The notes under the pieces are model-generated. The model worked only from the letters and a program-made list of their open reading frames with translations, did not search any database and was not told the DNA's origin. A DNA stretch of 64,000 nt from JACSRF01 sp964504445 (GTDB taxonomy: Bacteria; Chloroflexota; Anaerolineae; Promineifilales; Promineifilaceae), in contig CAZDEO010000001.1 in the NCBI GenBank assembly GCA_964504445.1, forward strand, positions 154,699-218,698. Reading direction: 5' to 3'. The translations under genes were made by a program, and so were the position numbers. Positions within the stretch are counted from its first letter, which is position 1. Each line of letters opens with the position of its first letter. Shown in pieces: positions 1 to 7,707 of the stretch.

Positions 1-1345
1 CAAAGCGTACTGCCACGTAAGGCTTTCCCGTGGCTTCCGCCGCCTGGTGCACCAGCAGTTCCGCCGTGCGCTTGCTGGCCCCCATGACGCTGGTGGGGTT
101 CACCGCCTTGTCCGTGGAAATCATCACAAACTGCTGCACGTCTACCGCCTGCGCCGCCGCCAGCAAATTTCGGGTGCCCAAAACGTTGTTGGTAATGGCC
201 TCACTGGGGTTCATTTCCATCAAGGGCACGTGCTTGTGCGCGGCGGCGTGGAAAACCACTTCTGGACGGTGCTGCTTGAACAGGGCCTGCAGCCGGTGGC
301 TAAAGCGCACGTCGGCAATCACCGGGGTCAGCTTTACTTCCCCTGCAAAGCGCAGCAGTTCGTGGTATATGGCGAAGATGGAGTTTTCGCCGTGGCCCAG
401 CAGCACCATTTCCGCGGGCTGGCACTGCAGCACCTGGCGGCAAAGCTCGCTGCCGATGGAGCCGCCGCTGCCGGTGATCAATACGCGCTTCCCTTTAAGC
501 ATGGCCCGCACGGCCGTAGTGTCTGTTTGCACCGCCTCTCGCCGCAGCAAGTCTTCAATATCCACATTGCGCAATTGGCTGACGCTCACCTGCCCTCCCA
601 GCAGCTCGTAAATGCCGGGCATAATCTTCGTTTCCACCCGCGCCCGTTCGCAAATGGCCACAATGTCGCGGATGGTCTTCCCCGGCGCGGCGGGCATGGC
701 GATGACCACCTGCCGCACCTCCTGTTGGGCTACTAGCCGCGAAATCTCGTGGCGGCCACCCAACACCGGCACGCCGTGAATGCGCACCCCATGCTTGCTG
801 GCGTCATCGTCCACAAAGCCCACCGGCAGCATACCCGTGTGGGGGCTTTTCAACATTTCCCGCACCATCATCTCTCCGGCGTCACCCGCCCCCACAATCA
901 GCACGCGCTTCATGGGCTGCATGGCCCGCCCGCGCCGCTCGTAGCGGGCCAGGGTGCGTACTGCCAGCCGCGGCCCGGCGGTAACGGCCAGGGCCAACAG
1001 TAGGAAAATGAAGGGGATGGAGCGGGGCAAATTCCAGGTTACCTGAAAAAAGAAGTCAATCAGGTAAAACAGCGCCGACGCCCCCAAGACGGCCGAAGTA
1101 ACGGCGCCCGTCAGCAGCAGCAACTCATCTATGGAGGCGTACTGCCAATAGCGGGTGTAGATGCCGGCTACCCCAAAGATAACCATGAGCGCCGCCAAAA
1201 CAACCAGGGCAAAGAGCACGGCCGAAAACCCATGGATGCCTATCTGAAATCGCTCCAGGCGCAGCACAAAGCTCAGGTAGGCCGCCAGGGGCAGTAACGC
1301 CAGATCAAGCAGCAAGAAATGTCGGTTACGAATCTTTTTCCACAT
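1..1345 (-). CDS. FlaA1/CapD-type nucleotide-sugar 4,6-dehydratase, C-terminus cut by window edge
   Basis: An open minus-strand frame of 448 codons runs off the window start. It begins at ATG 1345, which overlaps the stop of the upstream aminotransferase as TAATG, so the two are translationally coupled. The N-terminal third has four hydrophobic segments. A CoA-binding-like Rossmann motif (VLIVGAGDAGEMMV) follows, then the SDR motif VLITGSGGSIGSE and the substrate-binding stretch AAAHKHVPLMEMNP, with STDKAVNPTSVMGASK near the cut end. This is the membrane-bound FlaA1/CapD/PglF architecture, whose members convert UDP-GlcNAc to the UDP-4-keto-6-deoxy sugar. Beside PglE-, PglD- and PglC-like genes, it fits the first step of UDP-diacetylbacillosamine synthesis. 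Exact product stereochemistry cannot be read from sequence. Confidence 0.9.
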   Translation of the reverse strand, partial: MWKKIRNRHFLLLDLALLPLAAYLSFVLRLERFQIGIHGFSAVLFALVVLAALMVIFGVAGIYTRYWQYASIDELLLLTGAVTSAVLGASALFYLIDFFFQVTWNLPRSIPFIFLLLALAVTAGPRLAVRTLARYERRGRAMQPMKRVLIVGAGDAGEMMVREMLKSPHTGMLPVGFVDDDASKHGVRIHGVPVLGGRHEISRLVAQQEVRQVVIAMPAAPGKTIRDIVAICERARVETKIMPGIYELLGGQVSVSQLRNVDIEDLLRREAVQTDTTAVRAMLKGKRVLITGSGGSIGSELCRQVLQCQPAEMVLLGHGENSIFAIYHELLRFAGEVKLTPVIADVRFSHRLQALFKQHRPEVVFHAAAHKHVPLMEMNPSEAITNNVLGTRNLLAAAQAVDVQQFVMISTDKAVNPTSVMGASKRTAELLVHQAAEATGKPYVAVRF

Positions 1346-2481
1346 TATGTCTCTCCTCCACGAATAACGGCGCGCACAGTCTGCACCACCCGCGCTCTCT
1401 CTTCATCCGTCAGGCTGGACCCTGACGGTAGGCACAAGCCATTTTGAAACAATTCCTCCGCGACTTCCCCACCGACTCTTTCATAATTTGCAAATATGGG
1501 CTGTAAATGCATCGGTTTCCACACGGGTCGCGCTTCAATGTTTGCGGCTTCTAAAGCCAACCGTACTTTCTCGCAATCCGCGCCAAAGCGCAATGGGTCA
1601 ATGGTCATCACCGTCAGCCAGCGCGTGTGGCGGCCCCATGCTGCCTCCGGCATAAAGGCCACGCCGGGCAAATGGCCCAGAGTCTCTTGGTAATAGGCAA
1701 AGTTGGCCCGCCGCGCCTGGACGCGATCTGCCAATACGGCCAGCTGCCCGCGCCCCACGCCCGCCAGGATATTGCTCATGCGGTAATTATAGCCAATCTC
1801 TGAATGCTGGTAATGGGGCGCGGGGTCCCGGGCCTGGGTAGCCAGCTTGCGCGCATGGTCAATGAACGCCTGGTCGTCTGACACCAACATGCCGCCGCCG
1901 GAGGTGGTGATGATTTTGTTGCCGTTGAAAGAGAAAATGCCCGCTTTACCAAAGGTGCCCGGCGTTTTCCCCTGGTAGGTGGCGCCCAGCGCTTCCGCCG
2001 CATCTTCGATGAGGGGCACGCCATACTGCTGGCAGGCGGCCATAATCGGTTCCAGGTTGGCGCTCTGGCCGTAGAGATGCACCACGACGACGGCTTTGGG
2101 CAGTTTACCGGCCCTGGCTCTTTGGGCCAGCGTCTCCGCCAGCAGCGCCGGGTCCATATTCCAGCTTGCGCGCTCGCTGTCTATGAAGGTGGGGTAGCCG
2201 CCCTCGTAGAGGATGGGGTTGATGCTGGCGCTGAAGGTGAGGGTGGAGACGAGCACTTCGTCGCCCGGCCCCACGCCGCTGAGGCGCAGGGCCAGGTGCA
2301 GGGCGGCGGTGCCGGAGCTGAGGGCCAGGGCGTGTTTAGCCCCCGTAACGGCGCAAAATTCGCGCTCAAAGGCGTCTACGTTGGGGCCTAGCGGCGCAAT
2401 CCAGTTGGAGTCAAAAGCAGCCTGGACGTATTGCTGCTCCAGACCGGACATATGGGGAGGAGAAAGGTAGATGCGAGACAT
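1345..2481 (-). CDS. DegT/DnrJ/EryC1/StrS-family PLP aminotransferase (PglE-like)
   Basis: This 378-residue protein belongs to the sugar aminotransferase family. It shows the SSGTAALHLAL phosphate-binding motif, the EDAAEALGA motif that contacts PLP, and FSFNGNKIITTSGGG, where the Lys would form the Schiff base. Length is normal for the family. It probably transfers an amino group to C4 of the UDP-4-keto-6-deoxy sugar made by the adjacent dehydratase, with which it overlaps by one base. The start (ATG 2481) lies directly downstream of a heptamer repeat tract. The pairing with dehydratase and PglD-like acetyltransferase supports a bacillosamine-type role, but the substrate is inferred. Confidence 0.88.
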   Translation of the reverse strand: MSRIYLSPPHMSGLEQQYVQAAFDSNWIAPLGPNVDAFEREFCAVTGAKHALALSSGTAALHLALRLSGVGPGDEVLVSTLTFSASINPILYEGGYPTFIDSERASWNMDPALLAETLAQRARAGKLPKAVVVVHLYGQSANLEPIMAACQQYGVPLIEDAAEALGATYQGKTPGTFGKAGIFSFNGNKIITTSGGGMLVSDDQAFIDHARKLATQARDPAPHYQHSEIGYNYRMSNILAGVGRGQLAVLADRVQARRANFAYYQETLGHLPGVAFMPEAAWGRHTRWLTVMTIDPLRFGADCEKVRLALEAANIEARPVWKPMHLQPIFANYERVGGEVAEELFQNGLCLPSGSSLTDEERARVVQTVRAVIRGGET

Positions 2482-2485
2482 AGGA

Positions 2486-2520
2486 AATGATGAATGATGA
2501 ATTGTGAAGTGTGAAGTTGA
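2486..2520. repeat. Heptanucleotide tandem repeat tract
   Basis: Five consecutive 7-base units (AATGATG, AATGATG, AATTGTG, AAGTGTG, AAGTTGA) lie immediately upstream of the aminotransferase start. They drift in sequence but keep strict 7-base periodicity, as do the other heptamer tracts in this window. Confidence 0.75.
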
Positions 2521-2679
2521 CGGGATTGGGAAACGGCCGTTGCCCTTCCCTCATTCTTTCCAGCCAGCCGGGTTGGGTGGGGTGATGGGGCGATGGGGTG
2601 GAACGGCCGTTTGGCCCCGCCCCCCTTACGCCCACACGCTCAACAGGCTGCGTTACGGTGACTGCACTTCAAATAAGAT

Positions 2680-2708
2680 TACGCAGGGCAGTGAAACAGC
2701 GTTATAAT
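2680..2708 (+). promoter_or_regulatory. Candidate sigma-70-type promoter for the TumA/TumE-like pair
   Basis: A perfect TATAAT lies at 2703-2708, with a weak -35 candidate (TACGCA, 17-base spacing) at 2680. A GGAGG ribosome-binding site follows near 2733, before ATG 2745. The TA pair is transcribed opposite to the surrounding glycan genes, so it needs its own promoter. Confidence 0.45.
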
Positions 2709-2744
2709 CAGAGTACAGGCACAGATTTATATGGAGGCAGACCA

Positions 2745-3065
2745 ATGTCTACACAAACGTCAACGCCAACGATTTCTAAAGCAAATTTATATGCGCTAAC
2801 CGAATTGACAGGCGAGCCGCGGCCTAATGTGGCCTTGCTGCTGACAATACAGGACGCCGTGGCCCATCGCCTGGAAAAAATTGACGCCGCTATAGCCGCG
2901 CTGGAAGAGAAGTATGGGATGACGTTTGAGCAATTTCAGGCGTTGGGTGAAGAAGAAAAGCTCCCGGATCAATTCTCATTGACCACAGAATATGATTATC
3001 TGGAATGGGATGGCTTGATCAGTCGTAAGCAGAAACTGGAACGAATCAGGCAATGGCTGATCTGA
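2745..3065 (+). CDS. Putative antitoxin paired with TumE-like toxin
   Basis: A 106-residue acidic, helix-rich protein starts at ATG 2745, chosen because GGAGGCAG lies just upstream; longer in-frame starts have no ribosome-binding site. It overlaps the next gene by 13 bases, typical of type II TA pairs. The central part (HRLEKIDAAIAALEEKYGMT) could form a coiled coil. I do not recognise a DNA-binding motif. The antitoxin role is inferred from the overlap with a TumE-family toxin; the sequence is consistent with the TumA-type partner family. Confidence 0.65.
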   Translation: MSTQTSTPTISKANLYALTELTGEPRPNVALLLTIQDAVAHRLEKIDAAIAALEEKYGMTFEQFQALGEEEKLPDQFSLTTEYDYLEWDGLISRKQKLERIRQWLI

Positions 3066-3397
3066 CGCCGCATGAATTCGCTCGCGCTGTGCAAACTGCT
3101 TGCCACCGCTCCGCGCTCGTCGCTTCCTACAATGTCCAGATTTTAGATGACATTGTCGTTAAACTTCGCGCTCAACTGACTACCGATGCCTTTATTGACA
3201 TTTTTTACAATGCCGACTCTGGCAAATGCGCCTATGCGCTCATCAATCAAGGCGAACGACTCTATGGGGCTGACAATGCGTTTATCGGCTGGCACCTACA
3301 CCCCTTTGAAAATCCCGACCAACACGTTCCAAGTGAAGCCATCACCTTTGCTGAGTTTTTAGGGAGAGTTGAAGAGAGATTTTCCGCAGATCAATAA
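3053..3397 (+). CDS. TumE-family (DUF6516-like) toxin
   Basis: This 114-residue protein has the pattern seen in TumE-type toxins: a beta-rich core (FIDIFYNADSGKCAYALI) followed by a conserved WHLHPFENPDQHVPS segment near the C-terminus. The start overlaps the upstream antitoxin by 13 bases, so the pair is co-translated. TumE toxins act as RNA-degrading growth inhibitors in the family literature; activity here is inferred. The pair is one of only a few plus-strand genes in the first 37 kb and sits between the aminotransferase and a broken acetyltransferase copy. Confidence 0.7.
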   Translation: MADLTPHEFARAVQTACHRSALVASYNVQILDDIVVKLRAQLTTDAFIDIFYNADSGKCAYALINQGERLYGADNAFIGWHLHPFENPDQHVPSEAITFAEFLGRVEERFSADQ

Positions 3398-3471
3398 ACT
3401 CGGCCGTTGCCCCTCCCCTCTTCCTTCTGCTCTAACCGGTTTAGGCGGGTTGATGGGGCGCCGGCGGTAAC

Positions 3472-3592
3472 TTAATGGGTGTGATAGCCTACGGCCGTTA
3501 CCCAATCCCCCTGATTATGCACCACCACCGCACCTGCGCCAATGGTACTCCACGCCCCCGAGGTTATTGTGCTTAGGAAGTAAACAACCAAC
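3472..3592 (-). pseudogene. 3' fragment of a second NeuD/PglD-like acetyltransferase
   Basis: In the frame ending at TAA 3472-3474 the minus strand encodes TSGAWSTIGAGAVVVHNQGD followed by WVTAVGYHTH. This is the usual C-terminal end of a NeuD-type left-handed beta-helix acyltransferase. It abuts the stop of the intact copy (3593-4246) but lies in another frame and has no start. It is a remnant of a duplicated or replaced gene beside the TumE-like module. Confidence 0.7.
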
Positions 3593-4246
3593 CTATCGCG
3601 CAAGCGGCTTAGCTGGCACACCAACAACGGTTACCCCCGGACTAACAGATTTTGTCACACAGGCCCCCGCTCCCACTACCGCATCATCATCAAGAATTAA
3701 TGGCCTGTCTTTTGTACCATTAATTATTACCGCCCCTGTTCCTACATATACCCTTTGACCAAAATGTACCCATCCAGAAACGTGAACGCCCGGGGCCAAC
3801 GTTGTGTAATCCCCCATAATGACATCGTGACCAATCGTGCAATCCAGGTTAATTTGTACATGCTTACCAAGTGTAATGTTTGTTGTCAAAATATTGCCGG
3901 CACAAATAACTGTCCCTTCACCAATATCTATCCATTCTGAATACTCAACATTGGGGTGGATAATGATTTCAGTGCCTAATCCTGCACTGGATACTTTCTC
4001 CATCACAATTTGCCGCGTCTTGGGATTTCCAATGGCGCCCACAACTTTTAGTTGAGGATACCGTTTTTGTGCTTCGGTGAAACCAAGAACAGGAATCTGA
4101 TTTTGAACTTGCCCTTGTAAGTCTGGGTTATCATCAATAAAGCAAACAACCTCATATTCAATTTTTTCTCGGTTACAAGATTGCACCAACCAAGCAACTT
4201 CCCTGGCAAATCCTCCACCACCGTATATTGCAATTTGCTGTGTCAT
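3593..4246 (-). CDS. NeuD/PglD-family sugar O/N-acyltransferase
   Basis: This 217-residue protein has an N-terminal Rossmann-like domain (IAIYGGGGFAREVAWLV) for the nucleotide sugar, followed by hexapeptide repeats of a left-handed beta-helix. The acetyl-CoA-binding end is VVGAGACVTKSVSPG and VVGVPAKPLAR. PglD-type enzymes acetylate the 4-amino group of UDP-4-amino sugars. It ends 3 bases from the start-side neighbour, the sugar transferase (stop at 4250), and sits with dehydratase, aminotransferase and PglC-like genes. Family is clear; bacillosamine specificity is inferred. Base composition is more AT-rich than its neighbours. Confidence 0.88.
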   Translation of the reverse strand: MTQQIAIYGGGGFAREVAWLVQSCNREKIEYEVVCFIDDNPDLQGQVQNQIPVLGFTEAQKRYPQLKVVGAIGNPKTRQIVMEKVSSAGLGTEIIIHPNVEYSEWIDIGEGTVICAGNILTTNITLGKHVQINLDCTIGHDVIMGDYTTLAPGVHVSGWVHFGQRVYVGTGAVIINGTKDRPLILDDDAVVGAGACVTKSVSPGVTVVGVPAKPLAR

Positions 4247-4249
4247 CTT

Positions 4250-4852
4250 TCACTCCTGCGTTCCAGACCCCTCAAAAGCCCGCATAGTTGCCTGCCCCGC
4301 CTGGCTAATCCCTTCCCGCTTTAGCGTTTTCACCACCGTCAGCCACAAAATCTTCACGTCCAGCCAGAAGGACAGGTTATCCACGTACCAGACGTCCAGG
4401 GCGAATTTTTCTTCCCAGGTGAGGGCGTTACGGCCGTTGACCTGCGCCCAGCCCGTGATTCCCGGCCGCACCACGTGCCGCCGCGCCTGTTCCGGCGTGT
4501 AGAGGGGCAGGTATTGCATCAATAACGGCCGTGGCCCCACCAAACTCATCTCCCCCTTCAGCACATTCCACAGTTCCGGCAGTTCATCCAGACTGCTGGC
4601 ACGCAGGAATTTGCCGAATTTCGTCAGCCGTTCGGCATCGGGCAGGAGGTTGCCCTGCGCGTCCCGCTTGTCGGTCATCGTGCGGAATTTGCTGAGAGTA
4701 AAGGGCTTGCCATGCAGTCCCGGTCGCTGCTGGCGAAAGAGGACGGGCGACCCTAATTTGAGACGCACCAGTAAGGCCAGCAGACCAAGTAAGGGGGAAA
4801 GGAGGAGCAAGGCCAGGGCCGCGACGGTAAAGTCGAATAGGCGTTTAATCAA
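4250..4852 (-). CDS. Initiating phosphoglycosyl transferase (PglC/WcaJ-like), intact copy
   Basis: A complete 200-residue bacterial sugar transferase. It has one N-terminal hydrophobic re-entrant helix, then KFRTMTDKRDAQGNLLPD, SSLDELPELWNVLKGEMSL, VGPRPLL and RPGITGWAQVNGRN. The DE pair in SLDELPEL is the catalytic Asp-Glu dyad of the monotopic PGT superfamily. It transfers a sugar-1-phosphate to undecaprenyl phosphate at the cytoplasmic membrane face. As the gene before PglD-like, it would commit diacetylbacillosamine (or a similar sugar) to the lipid carrier. Its start overlaps the next gene upstream by 4 bases. It is the only intact member of a set of five related copies between 4.2 and 9.6 kb. 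Confidence 0.92.
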   Translation of the reverse strand: MIKRLFDFTVAALALLLLSPLLGLLALLVRLKLGSPVLFRQQRPGLHGKPFTLSKFRTMTDKRDAQGNLLPDAERLTKFGKFLRASSLDELPELWNVLKGEMSLVGPRPLLMQYLPLYTPEQARRHVVRPGITGWAQVNGRNALTWEEKFALDVWYVDNLSFWLDVKILWLTVVKTLKREGISQAGQATMRAFEGSGTQE

Positions 4853-5154
4853 ACATACTCCAAATTTGGGTCATCTGTGATGTAAGCATATTTTTGCCCC
4901 AGGTAGGGCAATGGTGGTAAACCATGCCAGGTACGCAAAAGGTGATAAGTGGGCGACGTTAACAAGCGACACTGAGCCACAGCTTCCTGCCATGCGGGTT
5001 GGCGAATTTCCTCAATCGTCTCCCATTCAGGTAGGATGCCAAAATCCCAGGCCGCACACAGCCTGGCAATGAAATCAACGCGATCAGCCAGACGCGGCAA
5101 AGTCTGTGGCGGTGGCGTATCAGGATAAAGGGAACCATCTAACCAGTTATTCAT
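4849..5154 (-). CDS. Small protein translationally coupled to an AbiEii-like nucleotidyltransferase
   Basis: A 101-residue protein overlaps the AbiEii-like gene by 8 bases and the sugar transferase start by 4 bases. I do not recognise a domain. It is moderately aromatic (LGQKYAYITDDPNLEY at the C-terminus) and has no signal or membrane helix. Position suggests it is the partner of the nucleotidyltransferase, but it lacks the winged helix expected of AbiEi-type antitoxins, being shorter. Function unassigned. Confidence 0.55.
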   Translation of the reverse strand: MNNWLDGSLYPDTPPPQTLPRLADRVDFIARLCAAWDFGILPEWETIEEIRQPAWQEAVAQCRLLTSPTYHLLRTWHGLPPLPYLGQKYAYITDDPNLEYV

Positions 5155-5854
5155 CGGTCGCCAAACCTCCTAAAAAGGCATCCCGAAACCAATGTCGCAC
5201 TTCTTGGGCAGCCATACGCGCCTCGGCGTTGGCGATCTCATTGAGCGGACGGTGCTGTTCAATGCGTGCCAGATGGGTCATGACGGCTAATTGCGCCCGG
5301 TTCCGATCAACATCGCTGCCCGCTAACCTTTGCCTCTGCCGCCAAAACTGCCAACAGGCGTCAGGCGTAATCAGGTCGGCCGCGCAGAGCGCATGAATAT
5401 CCCGGAAGTCGCGCGGCGCGCCCCGCTCAACCAGAGCAACCATCTTACTGGCCACCAGATCGGCGAAACTGTCCAGCGGCACATCAATCCAGGGGGCGGT
5501 TGTCGCCGGCGCTATCTGGGCGGAGCGGCGAGCGATTTGAAAGCTAAAGATTTTCTGTCTTTCTTGGGTCAGCTCAATGCTCACCACATCCCCCCAGCGG
5601 CGGTGCGCCACCTGACCAAAAGGATGGAGCGCTGTCTTGATAGTCTCGATAACCGCTTGCTGTTCTTCACTGGTTATCTCACCGGCCCACCAGGCATCCA
5701 CATCATGGGTCTGCCGGTAGTCGAGATAGTGTAATAAGCCGAACGCGCCACCTAAAGAAATCTTGTCAGCCAGCCCTTGAGAAACCAACGCTTGTAAGAC
5801 AACTTCACTGTACTCAGGTAATTTTTCCGGTCGTTTTGCTTGTCTCTTGTCCAT
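5147..5854 (-). CDS. Nucleotidyltransferase of the AbiEii/AbiGii toxin family
   Basis: This 235-residue protein has the nucleotidyltransferase signature: SLGGAFGLLHYLDYR followed by THDVDAWW, the GG...DxD arrangement of the AbiEii family. Further on it has VASKMVALVERGAPRDFRDI, the K-x-R-x-x-RDxxD segment typical of these enzymes. Such proteins are the toxins of type IV-like TA and abortive-infection systems. The gene lies between an intact sugar-transferase gene and a broken second copy, so the module has split or been flanked by duplicated glycan sequence. The usual AbiEi regulator is not visible; the 101-residue downstream neighbour takes its place. Confidence 0.8.
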   Translation of the reverse strand: MDKRQAKRPEKLPEYSEVVLQALVSQGLADKISLGGAFGLLHYLDYRQTHDVDAWWAGEITSEEQQAVIETIKTALHPFGQVAHRRWGDVVSIELTQERQKIFSFQIARRSAQIAPATTAPWIDVPLDSFADLVASKMVALVERGAPRDFRDIHALCAADLITPDACWQFWRQRQRLAGSDVDRNRAQLAVMTHLARIEQHRPLNEIANAEARMAAQEVRHWFRDAFLGGLATDE

Positions 5855-5904
5855 TGGTTTCTATCATATCATAAGTTGCACAGTAAAATGGGTGCCTGCC
5901 TGCT

Positions 5905-6344
5905 CGGGCGTTACGGCCGTTTTCTTCCCTCGTCCCGTAATCCCACCCATGCCGCCGCGCCTGTTCCGGCGTGTAGAGGGGCAGGTATTGCATCAATAAC
6001 GGCCGTGGCCCCACCAAACTCATCTCCCCTATCAGGACGTTCCACAGTTCCGGCAGCTCATCCAGGCTGCTGGCGCGCAGGAATTTGCCGAATTTCATCA
6101 GCCGCTGGGCGTCGGGCAGCAAATTGCCCTGCGCGTCTCGCTTGTCCGTCATGGTGCGGAACTTGACCAGGGTGAAGGGCTTGCCATGCAGCCCCGGCCG
6201 CTGCTGCCGGAAAAGAATAGGCGATCCCAACTTGACGCGCACCAGCAAGGCCAGCAGCCCCAGTAAGGGGGAAAGGAGGAACAAGGCCAGGGCAGCGACG
6301 GTAAGGTCGAAAAGGCGTTTGGTGGAAGAGGAACGGCTTCTCAT
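5905..6344 (-). pseudogene. Broken sugar-transferase copy 2
   Basis: The frame from ATG 6344 matches the intact PGT (4250-4852) almost residue for residue through GPRPLLMQYLPLYTPEQARRH. It then loses the reading frame. The degraded DNA still contains GGGATTACGGG (GITG) and the AACGGCCGTAACGCC stretch of the NGRNA motif near 5912, after which homology ends and the AbiEii gene begins. The membrane-binding and catalytic DE region is intact, but the C-terminal RPGITGWAQVNGRN motif and everything beyond are missing. It is probably non-functional. Confidence 0.8.
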
Positions 6345-6407
6345 GGAAACGGGCAGAAGTTCATGGGGTATCCACCTCGTTTGAGGCTCGAAACTGGGAA
6401 ATATGTC

Positions 6408-6674
6408 TCACAGCTTGTACACATCCCCCCGGGGGCCGATATGATCGACGTAGATTACATTTTCTTGATCATCGTACCAGAAGATCACCCGCAGCTCACC
6501 GATGCGCATACGCCGGTATCCCGCCCACTCACCGGCCATCTGAATCACCCCAGGATAGCCACTAACATCCTCGGCCAAATGGGCCAGGGCCGCTCCCACC
6601 CGCTCTTGATCCGGACGGGGCAAGCGCTGCAAGTAACGTAGGGCACGACGATGGAGGACAACCTCAGCCATCAA
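6408..6674 (-). CDS. RelE/ParE-family mRNA interferase toxin
   Basis: An 88-residue basic protein with the RelE fold pattern: HRRALRYLQRLPRPDQERV at the N-terminus, then YRRMRIGELRVIFWYDDQEN and a final VDHIGPRGDVYKL. The arginine-rich strand and C-terminal Gly-x-Arg-x-x-x-Tyr match RelE toxins, which cleave ribosome-bound mRNA. It is encoded downstream of its antitoxin with an 11-base overlap. It lies between broken sugar-transferase copies 2 and 3. Confidence 0.85.
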   Translation of the reverse strand: MMAEVVLHRRALRYLQRLPRPDQERVGAALAHLAEDVSGYPGVIQMAGEWAGYRRMRIGELRVIFWYDDQENVIYVDHIGPRGDVYKL

Positions 6675-6870
6675 CAGCGTCCAGGTTCACATATGCATTC
6701 AGGTTCTTCGTCGCCCGATCCTGTCGCGCCTGACGCAAATCCTCAACGGCCTCTTCATCCAGGTCCAATCCAAGCATCTCGCTGATCTGCTGGTATTGCA
6801 CCCAGGGAATAATCACTTCCTGCGGACGTCCTTCTTCGTCAACGACGAGCTTCTTGTGAATGGTTAACAT
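6664..6870 (-). CDS. RelB/Phd-like antitoxin
   Basis: A 68-residue acidic protein (MLTIHKKLVVDEEGRPQEVI) precedes and overlaps the RelE-like toxin. The start at 6870 is chosen because AGGAGAAGG lies seven bases before it; a longer frame to 6903 has no such site. The C-terminal part (DLDEEAVEDLRQARQDR) is a helix that would wrap the toxin. The family assignment beyond short antitoxin rests on partner and position. Confidence 0.75.
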   Translation of the reverse strand: MLTIHKKLVVDEEGRPQEVIIPWVQYQQISEMLGLDLDEEAVEDLRQARQDRATKNLNAYVNLDAVDG

Positions 6871-6965
6871 AGTTTTACCTTCTCCTGTCATTGAACAGCC
6901 CATCTGATAGGTGGCTGCGGTACGACCGGCAGTTGCATTGTTCCACCCTTCCTAATTGTATCACA

Positions 6966-7250
6966 CAGAAACTGGTTAATTTTCGTCAGTCGCTGGGCGT
7001 CGGGCAGCAGGTTACCCTGCGCGTCTCGTTGGTCGGTCATGGTGCGGAACTTGATGAGGGTGAAAGGCTCACCGCCCATCCCCGGTCGCTGCTGGCGAAA
7101 GAGGACGGGTGACCCTAACTTGAGGCGCACCAGCAGGGCCAGCAGGCCAAGTAAGGGGGAAAGAAGGGGCAGAGCCAGGGCAGAGAGGATGAGGTCGAAG
7201 AGGCGTTTGGGGTGAGGGGAACGCGCCCATTTGTTTCTCATGTCTGGCAC
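6966..7250 (-). pseudogene. Broken sugar-transferase copy 3 (5' third only)
   Basis: From ATG 7250 the frame encodes the hydrophobic N-terminus and KFRTMTDQRDAQGNLLPDAQ of the same PGT family, then ends its homology at RLTKINQFL. The frame continues to 6888 through unrelated sequence. No catalytic DE dyad is present. The RelE-type module lies directly downstream, at the breakpoint. The copy differs from copies 1 and 2 at several residues (for example GMGGEPFTLIKF), so it is a diverged homologue and not a recent duplicate. Confidence 0.8.
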
Positions 7251-7254
7251 AAGA

Positions 7255-7707
7255 TTAACCTTTATCCTCTTCGCGCCAGTTATGCACCATGTCTGGTAAC
7301 GCCTGTACTATTTCAACCAGGCGACGCGCAGAATGCAAAGCATCTTCAGCCGTCTCCTGGGTGAACAAATCCCAGGGGAGCGTATAGCTGGCTTCATCGC
7401 CATAATCCGTCAGGAAATGCGCTTCCGTGCCCAAAACCAGCAAATCTGGCAGCATAGCCCGCAACAGTTCGCTGATGCCTTCTGGCAGTTCCTGGTCACG
7501 CAAAATGGCCGCTATCTGGCGCGCGGGATCGTGCGTTTTAGGCACAATACCAAACAGCGCTAAAACCGCTTTGCCACAGTTTTCCACCGCCAGTTGTGCA
7601 TTATCTACGCATGAACGCCACCGCTCAAGCGTAAAATCCTGTTCGCTTTCCCGCAAAAAACCCACTGCGAGAGCAATGCGATAAGCAACAGCTTTAGACC
7701 CGTTCAC
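7255..7707 (-). CDS. HEPN-domain protein of an MNT-HEPN TA pair
   Basis: A 150-residue all-helical protein with the HEPN pattern: SCVDNAQLAVENCGKAVLALFG near the N-terminus and a late helix region AEDALHSARRLVEIVQALPD. It overlaps its MNT partner by 14 bases. In type VII systems the HEPN member is an RNase toxin that the MNT enzyme modifies. The clearest R-x4-6-H catalytic motif is not obvious here; VPKTHDPARQ occupies the usual position. It lies between sugar-transferase copies 3 and 4. Confidence 0.75.
   Translation of the reverse strand: MNGSKAVAYRIALAVGFLRESEQDFTLERWRSCVDNAQLAVENCGKAVLALFGIVPKTHDPARQIAAILRDQELPEGISELLRAMLPDLLVLGTEAHFLTDYGDEASYTLPWDLFTQETAEDALHSARRLVEIVQALPDMVHNWREEDKG

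Noticed and set aside
47..736. Plus-strand open frame of 229 codons
   Set aside because: Antisense to the FlaA1/CapD-type dehydratase, whose motifs are continuous on the minus strand.
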